A stretch of 64,000 nt of DNA, taken from assembly GCF_037975245.1 (NCBI RefSeq), contig NC_092582.1, positions 14,196,077 to 14,260,076 of the forward strand, read 5' to 3'. The position numbers and the translations under genes were made by a program. Shown piece after piece: positions 12,601-23,500 of this stretch. Below the pieces are notes generated by a model that ran no database searches, had not been told where the DNA came from, and saw nothing but the letters and a program-made list of their open reading frames with translations. The stretch comes from Apostichopus japonicus (lineage: Eukaryota > Echinodermata > Holothuroidea > Aspidochirotida > Stichopodidae). The first letter of the stretch is position 1; every line of letters starts with the position of its first letter.

Positions 12601-15600
12601 TTAGATAATCGACCGATTAGATTGATCAAACAGATTAAAAAATATCAGCATTCGGTCTGCGATTATCTTCCAATGAAGACGTAATGTTTGCAACGAATTC
12701 CTTCAGGGACGTAGCCAGTATGTAGCACTATAGGCCATCACATTTTTTGGCCAAGTTATCTTTTTTTTAAAACACCCATAATTCAAATCCATAAGCTTGC
12801 TGGACGAGTTTTAGAGTCTAGACAGGAAAAACTATTGAAATGAACATAGCAATATGGCTTAATTAGGTGACCTATTCTTCTTATTATTAAATTTGCATCA
12901 GATGGCAATCGTCAGATAGCTCTCGCCTTCTCTTATTAGGCTAACTTAAACATTTACTAGCTACAGTTGTATCAAAGACAATTACTGGCTATAGTTGTAT
13001 CAAAGACATTTCTGGCCTATCTTTGTATCTACAAGTATCAGAAGTTGCAAAGTAAGACTACTCTGTACATGAACCTTGCTAATTTTATGTAGTATTGAAT
13101 TACGTACTATTTTAACTTGTTTTTTGAGGGGGTTTAAAAGTGATATTGAATGAGGTGTCTCAAGTTAGCAAGAGGCTAGGGAACCAGAATGAACACTCGG
13201 GAAGGGCCGTTTCCGGCCATCTGGGGGGTTTGTAAAACCAAACATTTTCTTGTACGCTCCGCGCCAACCGATGGTGGCGCTCTGCTCAGATAGTCGTGCC
13301 TACAACTTTTGAAAATCCTGGCTATGCTCCTGTCCTTCCATGACAGGCATGGATAGAATATTCTCTGTGCAGTTAGACTCTTGTGTCATTTCTGTGCCAT
13401 TTATTTATTTTATATCCAGAGCCAGTGACCACATCCACACGGTGATAAATGCGCCAAGCATGGAGATGATACAGAGTTTGTACGATGACATGAGGACCTG
13501 GCAACAGGTAAGAAAAACATCTCGGAACATTTAATGTAAATCCAATGCTGACAATTGTTTACAACTAGGTTTCGTCTGGAGGGTATTTTCAATCTTTCAT
13601 TCAGCTTTGGGAATGTTGCTAAGAGGCATACATGGATGTACACAGTTGAAAATATCTAAACAAGTACATATTCCAAGCGTTCTTTAAATGTAACTTTCCC
13701 AGGGATTTGCTTAGTCTCTCAAATCATGCCAAAGAGCTTACAGAGTGATCAAAAATATATACAACAAGAATTTTCCTGTATACTCACTCCATCGGTAACA
13801 ATCTATGAAAGGAAGTGCAAAATTAAAGAATCTAAAGCTTGTAAGGCCATACAGTATTTGCCGATGTTACATTATTCTACATACAGATATCAAGAATAAA
13901 GAATATGATTCTTTCTTTCTTTCCTTCTGGTGAGTGGATCTACTTGTTAAGCCTATTAAGGGCCTTTTAGACCACTTACTTTCTCCTTGTACATTTGAAA
14001 TTATATTTATTGTATAAAAGCATACATATTCAACCTACATTGTATTTATATTGAGAAGAAAAAAAAAAAATGACATGAAATGAAATGAAATGATTAACAA
14101 ATTTTTCTGTCAAATAAAACCTTTGATATGAAGCAAATGAAATAAATGAAAGATGTGTGAAGTTGCCCATCTTTAGTAGCAATTTGCTATATGTAATTCT
14201 AGATATATTATTATTAGCCTGCATCGTAGATTGTTTACTTATCAGGGATCACACAGAGATGTACCTGAGCTGCTTGCTTCAGCATTGCTAATGACCACTG
14301 GCTGATTCATTTTGTTTCCGATTTTTACCAAAACAAAATTCATAAAGGTACTAAACAAAGAGGTCGAAAAGTTTGGAGGGGACGTCCTACTAACCAGAGA
14401 AGACAGTTTGGAGCAAGTCCAGAAGCAAGTGGATGTGTGGACGGAGACAGCCCTGCAGGTATTCAATCGCCACAAACCGACCGACAGCATCAATAATCCA
14501 AACCAGGAGAAACTCGAAGAGATGATACAGGTGAGATGGGTGTTTAACATTCATGAATTTATTTAGAAAAATACTTTGATCATCACAAATTGAAATCAAG
14601 AAAGAATATTGAAGTAGCTGTAAACTATTTGGGGGGAGGGGGGGGGGTTCAAGTTGAAGCATTCCCACTCCACTTTGTGGAACAAAGCGTGATTTTGAAG
14701 TGTACCTACATAAAAAATGGTAACTGATTTGAAGTTAGAAAGCTCAATCTTAGTGTAAGATCAGATCTGCTGAGGGACTGTTTGCCGAGAAGTTTTCCTT
14801 CTCTGTGGTTAAACTGGAGTTGGTCAGATGTCCAACTCACCACCCAGAACCTACCTCTTCCAGAGTATTTATTACAACTTTGTTGAAACCACAAAAACTA
14901 GACACTCAAAATGTTGCAAATCCACCCAGCCACTCCTGTAAGAAATCAGGACATATGTAAATTTGTTATAGCTTGTTGATAAATGTGTCTCTGAACAACC
15001 AAAGGGGATCTTTTTATTTTCAAACCTAGCACGAAAAATTATTTTCAAACCTAACACCGAAACTTAGCCTACGTTGACAAAATTTTCATAGCAAATTTGT
15101 CTAGCCTTAAACTGTATGAATCCTGTTAAGAAGGGGAATATTGATTCATAATACTTACCTTATGAAATGTTACGATCTGCTATAAAGTCATGTGAACAAA
15201 TATTACCTATACACAAGTAGTTCACTTTATTAGAGGGAACGTTGGAACTCCAATGTGAGAACAGTTACCCTGCAAACATATCCAGCTGCTTATCTGTCTT
15301 TATGAACAACACAAAACTGTCCTCTGTGGTTTTTGAAGGACAAAAATTGAATTAATTTATTATCAAAAGTATTTTTGTGAACTGTATAGGTATACATGAA
15401 TGCTGCGTGACACCAAATCTTGTCGCTCTTCAGAAATAAACTTAAACACAAATCAAATTTGCTAAAGGTGTATTAAACGAGCAATATTTCTTGAATAATC
15501 CTGTCCTGCTCGATAGCTTATATTCACATTGTTGTTGTTCATTCTGTCCAAATGTTCAATTTTCAATAATGCAGTGTTGATATATATTGCTGTGTTACAT

Positions 15601-18600
15601 TATAACTTCTTGTTGCTTACATGTCACACTATTATATCATATTCTTTATTCACATCATCATCATACATGTACCTCATCACAATCATTTTATTCCCATCTT
15701 TCATATTTATCTGCTGCCAATTTTTGTCATCGTCCAGTTAACACGGGTAAGTTATTCATATCAGAGATAACAGTTTTAAGCTATGTAAACATTGTAGGTA
15801 CCACAGTTTCCCTGCATCGGGTGTAAAAATGCAAGAATGTTAAATCAGCTATTTGAATTAGATTTTACCAACTTTTAAACTTTCTTGATACTGAAATCAT
15901 TTAAAAATGTAGGTCATTTGCCTCGATGCCTTGTCAACTTTGTTTTCAAATCCAAACTAGAAATTTCCCATTTTACAATTTCCAATTTCCCAATTTACTC
16001 TTTAAATGTCATTAATGCTAACATGAAAATGTTTCTAGGTGCTGAAATATTGAGGATCACATCAAATTGTTATTAGCTTATTAAAATGTGAGCCAAGTGA
16101 GACAGATAAATAATTCTCTTTTGGTAGGGGTGTGAAATGAAAACATTTTGTGGTGGATAGGTAGATATGTACCGGAAATGGGCGTTCTGTAGTGCCGGAA
16201 ATGGGCGTTCTGTAGTGTTAAAAATGACCCTTATTTTTGATGGTTAAGACTAGTAAAGTTTTGAATAGGTACTGCTTCAACTCTTAAAGTTAAGATGTAT
16301 CAAGTATAGAGTTTAAATAGTATCATCTGATTGGTCAAATTCCCTGTGTAGAATTTGGTGCATTGCCGATCTATTCGCACATTGCTCGTTTGAGGAAAAA
16401 GGTTAGAAAAATGCAAGAATTTGGTCATTTCATTAAAGTCAATAAAAAAGTACATATTTTGTGATACCACACAGCTAGAGGACCAACAAAGAGATTGCTG
16501 TAGCTTTTCGAGATCAAAACTGCATGAAATAATAGTAGCCTTAGTGTATTATTACTCATTCCTTTTATTCTATGCAAATTGCATAATTATTGCATTTCAT
16601 CACTGTATTGTGCATTTATTTTTTCATTATTTTTGCAACTTTGCGTAATCACGTTAGACTGTGAAAGAGGTATGATAAATATTGTCAAGCATTTTTCGCC
16701 TGCTGCTGTGTTAAACAGTCTCCTCATTTTTGTTGTGCACTCTTCTGTGTTCTCACGTTTGTTTTGCCGTCCACCTTTCTCCTCTTATCATTCTCTTCTT
16801 ATAAACCCATAGTTACACCAAGCGACTCTTCAGTCAGCTCTATATCTGCTTTTCACGAGTCTGTCTTTAAAGCAGTCTATTTTCTGTCTTAAACACGTCT
16901 ATGTGTATATGTCTTTATGTTGCACTCTAATGTTTCATTGCAGTATGTAGCTTAACACTGTAATGTGAATTATTAATTAGCAGACCATGTGGGATTTATG
17001 TGGAAGAAAAATATATTCCAAACTTATATGTGCAAAAAAACAAAGAAAAACACACTTACTTCCAGATCAAGATGAAAGTTGTTTGAAGGTGAAAGAAGTC
17101 TTGGAAAAAAATGATAAATAACATTTTGTGCGAATTAGCCAGTAGCAGACCATGAGGGATTTATGTGGAAAAAATATATATTTCAATATTTGATGTGAAC
17201 AAAAATAAAACAAACAAAACACACTTACTTCCAGATTAAGATAAAAGTTGTTTGAAGGTGAAAGAAGTCTGGGAGATAAATAATATTTCATATGAATTAT
17301 CTAGTAGCAGACCATTTGGGATTTATGTGGAAGAAAAATATATTCCAAACTTTTATGTGCAATAAAACAAAGAAAAACACTTACTTCCAGATCAAGATAA
17401 AAGTTGTTTGAAGGTGAAAGAAGTCTGGGAGATAAATAATAAATAGGAGATTGGAAATAGGGATATAGCAACTCCATGTTTCTCATTGATTTCAACAGGC
17501 AGATGATCTGCAAATGTTCCAATCTAACCAAAAATAACACCTAATAGCACTTTATTAAAACTGTCTCATCAGAGTTGTGGTATCCTGAGATTTAGAATTA
17601 ATTCACACTTACTCTGAATGTACACTCTTTCAAGCTTTCCTTCTCGTTGTCACTCCATTCCCTTGTGAAATTGGTGGTAATGAGTATATTATACAGTCTT
17701 CTGCATAACAATGATAATTGCTATTTTGGCACAGAGTTTCTTTGTTTTTACCTCAAGTCTTTGTTGTGACGGGCCAATGAGGATGAGGATGGGAGTCGTG
17801 GACCAGGAGGGGATAGTTTTCCTCCAGATTGTGTCAAAATTTCTTACTCACTCAATCAATCTGAACCAAAGTAGGCCTACTGACTTGTGGCAGTGTATTA
17901 CATAAAATCATGGATAAAAGTTGTATAAATTTGACTTTTTAAGAACCCTGCTATATTAAAGTATCATCCATGCTTCTTGTAGATCACCCAGAAGTGTCTT
18001 TTGCAACACTCTTAGTACCACTGACCAGTACACATTGTCTATATTCAAATGAAAGGAATTTTAAAAACAAATTGGGGAACAAAATTTCACACCTCGGCAA
18101 GACTCAACAGTATTTTCCCAGATTGGTAGTTCATGCAGGCATAGAAAAATCAGGACTTGAATTGAATTTTTGTTTTTACAAAAAATCCCTCAAAAACAGA
18201 AACGAGGGCTGAGCTAGCCTTTTCTTAGAAGTTGATATCAAAATCTGTCATCGTTGCTGCTGTAAGGATGCAGTACTAAGAGTTCAGAGGTCCTTGATGG
18301 GGGGTTGTATGTGTTTGGGGGAGGGGGATGTTTAAGGGGATATATAGCTCTGGGGAATGAGGTCAACTAGGGGGATCAGATAAAATGTGTAGTGGAGCCA
18401 GGAAAATATTTCATAAAGAATAGTGTATTTTCATTTTCATATACTGAAGGAAAAATGAAAAGTGCATAAAGGGGGACCCAGTGCCATAACTGTCCCCAGG
18501 GCCTGTCCCTGGTATTTTATGCCTCTGTTCATAAATGCTCATTGTGAAGATTAATTTTTAGAAGAGTTAAATATTTCTAAAAGCATCAATTCTTTCTCCC

Positions 18601-20478
18601 TCCAGGAATGTCAGCAACTTCATACTCAGTACCAAACTAGGACTAATGGTGAGAATGGTAAGTATGAAATTGTAGTCTATAATCCATGGTTTGATCAAGA
18701 TTACAGTTCTTTTATTATTTTTAAAAACCTTGCTTTGCAAGAACCTTGTCGGTATGTTTCCCCAATTATAGAAGGAGCCGGTTCTCTCTTTCCTTCCCTC
18801 ACTCCACCTCCCTTCCTCCCTCCCTCTTGTGTAATGCAGGAGCAGCTACAGCACTGTAAGATTTGTCCCATTAATGTGACAACTTGCGTGATCTTAAGGA
18901 GTCATTCCATTGTTGTCTGAAGTATTAATGTTCGATATTTTGCTAACCTGACATGAGGGGGCGGATCCAGGATTTTAAGAAGGACGGGATGCGGCCCTGT
19001 GGTCATTAAGCCCCCCCTCCAACCCCCCCCTGCGCACCTGGCCTACCTGATCCATGCCTGTTAACTTTGTCTATTTAGATCTAATCAAGCTTAGTCTCAT
19101 TTGCGAATAAGAGGCTAGGCAAACTTGGGATTGTCACCAGCTGGTTGTATATTTCATGACACAAATTTGCAATAGAGATGCAAACCAGTGTACTAATTAC
19201 ATAAGTCAAAAGGGACTGGATTTGGTTCGAAGTGATTTAAGGTTTTATAACATCAGCAGTGAATTTCAACTAAACTCAACAAGTACTGATTCCTTTTTGT
19301 GTGAGATGTTACAACAAAGCGTCCTACAAATATTTCACAAACTGCCTATGTACTGCAAAAAGCCTGTGTTGGTGGATATGTAAACTTGGGAGCGCCTGAT
19401 GTTCCAATCCTAGCAGGAAAAATCCTGCTAGGATAGAAAGTTAGACCCTATAACTTTAGTATTCACGTTACTTCGCGAGAGATTACCATAGATCTTAAAA
19501 TGACAAACACATCCAGGTTTGAAATTAGTATCGGTCCTGATCTGAAACCTCGCTATTTTATCTCATTCTATCCTGTAACAGGCACAGCTAGAGGTTTCAT
19601 TAACATACAAAACAGCATAGAGTCTTGGGATACCAAGTTAAACACCATCCTGAACGGAGGCCCAATGCCCCTGGAGGCCGAATGGTCCCGCCTCTACGAA
19701 CTCTTCCACGAATGGGATCACAGCATCGAAGAAGTGGATTCCTTGATCGGTACCTCCCAGAAGGAAGATGACAGATCGGAGAGGAAAACTCACAGCCAGT
19801 AAGGTTTCTGTCACGTGACAAATCCGTATTAATCTGCAATATATTAAAATGTGTCATTTTTCCAAGTTTTGATAGACGTAGTTCAACGTGGAGACTGACA
19901 GATGGATTGTGACCATTATGCAGTGCTTTCAAATTTTCCAGTATTTTTGTATTTTTATTTTCAGATAAATTCCTGTAAAATGGGAACCGATTTTCATGTT
20001 TCATATACATTGCCAAATGTTTACAATTTTGTGATGTTTTTTTTCCCCCACCATTTTACCATCGTGATGTTACTTTAGAATTTACAACAATTGGAAATAC
20101 TGAGTGAGAGATTATACAACAAAGCTTTTATCACTTTGAGACACTCGTTAAAAGTTACTCGCTATTTCCCTTCAATTGAGACTTTCAATATTTAAATCCG
20201 TCTTTCAAAGTATGCTAGATATGAATGCTTTGCATATGTAATTATAGCATAAATTCATTGGTATTTAGCCCATCAAATATTACTGGAATCTGTGCATTGT
20301 AGGTTTGGGATTGCTCTGTACAGTTTTTAAATGATATAACTATTAAAATATTTCAACACCCAGGATTGACAAGGATACTGTCTTCCAGGATTCACAGAAG
20401 TGGCTGAGTAACACCGTCAATGGAATAGACAGTCAAGATTCCAAGCTTGTTGAACAGGTGAGAGTTTACACACACACT

Positions 20479-20530
<52 letters not shown>

Positions 20531-23500
20531 TATATATATATATATATCTATATCTATATATATACATAGTCATAGGGGCTGGGGGGCTGCAGCCCCCCAA
20601 CCAAATATTTTCGGGCAATATGCTGAAAATTTTTCGGGCACCTAATGAAAGAAAAATTGCAATGATGTAGCTAAAGGAAATCAATAGTTTAAAGAAAATA
20701 ACAACTTCCCCAAAAATTATAACCAATGTGGAAGGGTAATAACACAGCAAATGATTGTATGGAATTGGCATGCGATGTAATAACCGATGCATAGTTATAT
20801 GATGTTGAACGCGCGCGAACAATTTTGGTTACATTTTTCATGCAAATCAAATTGGGCTCCTACGCCTATGTATTTATATATATGGACTTGCACAAGGTTT
20901 TCACTGATTTATTTTACTGTTGTCTAGCCCCATAGATAGTCGACTTTACCTCTTAACCTAACAAACAGAAGCAAAGCCAGTACTATTCAACTGTGCCTTA
21001 ATAACCTCTGAAGAAATAATTTGTTAGAACAGGTTTCAAACCAGTGACCTCTGACCTCTCATTGTTTCCCCTTTTCTTCATACAGGTGTCTGTGCTACAT
21101 GCTGACATGGTCCACTGGATGATTCAGGTGTTACTTAGACTCGCTCCGGATCCAGTAGACAGTCCTCAGGAGATCGTAGACAGTTGTATGTCGACTGCTC
21201 TCAGCTACGCAGAGATCAGAGAGAAAGCATCAACCATCTTTGATCACTTGACATCATTTTCAAATTATATATCTGGGTATGTCACTCCTTCTTTATGCTC
21301 CTCCTCCTCCTCCCCACACCCTCCCCATCTTAAGCAATCTTAACCCCACAAAAACACATATTATCAAATCAAAACAAAGTTGCGATCATTTGAAATTTTT
21401 GGAAACGAAACAATAACACTTTTTTTTTCTAATCAATCAAGCGTAATGTAGTAATAGTCATTCATCTAATCCTTTCCCAATGCTGCATGGATTAATTTTG
21501 TGTCGCCGATTTTCTGCATCCCCAGGTGCTGTGTGAACATTGTAGCCGAGGAGGTACAGAGGAGACAGGATGAGGGCGCCGAGGACTTTGACCACGAGTT
21601 TAGAGACCTCAAAAAGTTGAAGGTCAGTCTTTAATTCACATTGCCATATGTAAACCAATCATGGATTAATTTGAGCTTGATTGACACACGCATGGGCAAG
21701 GGTTGTAGTTTAGCCTGTAGGTAGTAGGCTTGTGTAGGAATCCAATTATTTCTATTCTCTTGAAATAATACTGACAAAGAATTTTAAGTTTTTAATCTGG
21801 GCTTGACAAGTCTTAACGTGTACAACTTAAGTAATTCAGATCTCTTCTCTTTTGGATCTTTTCAAGTTTATATTTGTTCCGTTCAGTCCTGGAGACAGTT
21901 GGAATAAATTTTACTTTCAAGAACTGTCTTCCCCTTTTAAACAGGTCATTTTTACTGGCATAATTTGATTGCTTTGTTGTACTTTGCTGGTAATATTTTA
22001 TTTGTGTTTTTTTTTTTTTTTTCATCAAACAGACTGAGTGTGCAGAGTGGATACACACTGCTACCATACTGATGGAAGAACTAAAAAATTCAGAGTTGGC
22101 CAAGCTGGGGGGCAATGCTACACCCCACTCGGTTGCCCCCATCGGCGACGAGTCAAGGGAGGGGGGTGTCGAAGGGGACATGCCACCAGTAGAGAGCAGG
22201 GCTGAGGTGAGAATTCAGTGAATATTGCAAAAATTTAACTTCATTGTAACAGATTGCTTTCAAAATCTATGAAAATGTCCAAGATTCTGCAGCATCGCTT
22301 GTGAGCATATTTTATGATAATGGTGAAAATAATGGTGGAATTGATGACGTTGAATGTGTAGATGTTGCCATGGTGATGTTATTAAGATTACCGTCTGCAC
22401 TAAAAACTGGTTGTTACCAATAATTAGTTCTGTGTATAATGATCATAAAAACTGCTTAGAAAATACTATATAATTTATTCCATATTTCCCAAGGCCCCAA
22501 ACTTTACCCCCCTCCTGACCTCCTTTTGCCAGGCCTGCTACTACCTGGTTTTTGCAGAATCTTTGATCTCGAGGCAATTCAATTTCACATAAAATTTTGT
22601 CTCTTTCTCATATGAAGTGTCTTTCTTGTTACTATACTACAGTTACTGTGTAACATTACTTTTAATCTTTTGAAATTGTTTAAACATTTCAGCTGGTCGG
22701 TGAAGAAATGACTCCGGCACCGGTTTCAGTCGAGCCTCCTAAAGAAAGCCCTCCACCTGATTCAGTCCCCCAGACACCAGCAATTGCACCCACAAGAGAG
22801 GTAAGGGACAGAATCAAAGATTGTTATCGATGACTAGAGTTGAGGCGGTTACAAATGGTTTATTTAATTTTACTAATACCTAATACAGTATGGTTGTGTG
22901 GTTTTCAGCGCTGGTTTAAGTCGGCGAGCAGGCTTAATCAGTACCAGGGGCCATCAGGGGTGTAGACGTATGCGCCTGTGGTGCAGTCAAGTGTCCGACC
23001 CCACCCCCCCCCCGGATTTTTGAGGAGCCTCTGGCAGAGCTGGCCACCCTCACATGTGTCTCCCGTCCTCCCGTCTGCGACTCGCTTCAGTTCTCAATGG
23101 TGTACGCAAGGATTCTTGAAATGTTATCATTGTGTAAATTGGGTGTTATGACAAGTTAGCCATGATTATATGAAAGGTAGAGGATGTGATATTTCAAACC
23201 TAGCAGGATTGTCTTCATAGTCAAGACTCACCATTTATACTTTAAAATGCCTCATTTCTGTAGATAAAACAGATCTATAATAATCTTTACCCTTAATAAG
23301 GAAAGGTTTTATTCTTCCTGAATAAACTAAAATCCTTCAGTTTTAAGTATCGTTCTTTAACTGTACAGACATCTGCGACAGCTCAGACCAGAGCTACGTC
23401 CACAGCCAGTCAAGATATTAACATGAGCGAGATGCAGGTACTGGGACACGATCAGAACGTATGGACACAGTCTCTTGAGGAGCCCACCCAGCCCCCCAAG

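Noticed and set aside
14242-14668. Minus-strand frames of 92 and 102 codons
   Set aside because: Antisense of the AXDND1 exon 14348-14530.
19600-20016. 138-codon minus-strand frame
   Set aside because: It overlaps the AXDND1 exon 19582-19798 antisense and has no motif; it is best read as a shadow of that exon plus intron.
20478-20822. Frames with long Ile-Tyr runs here and at 39672-39971, 39813-40172, 41037-41327 and 46544-46999
   Set aside because: They are translations of (TA)n microsatellites.
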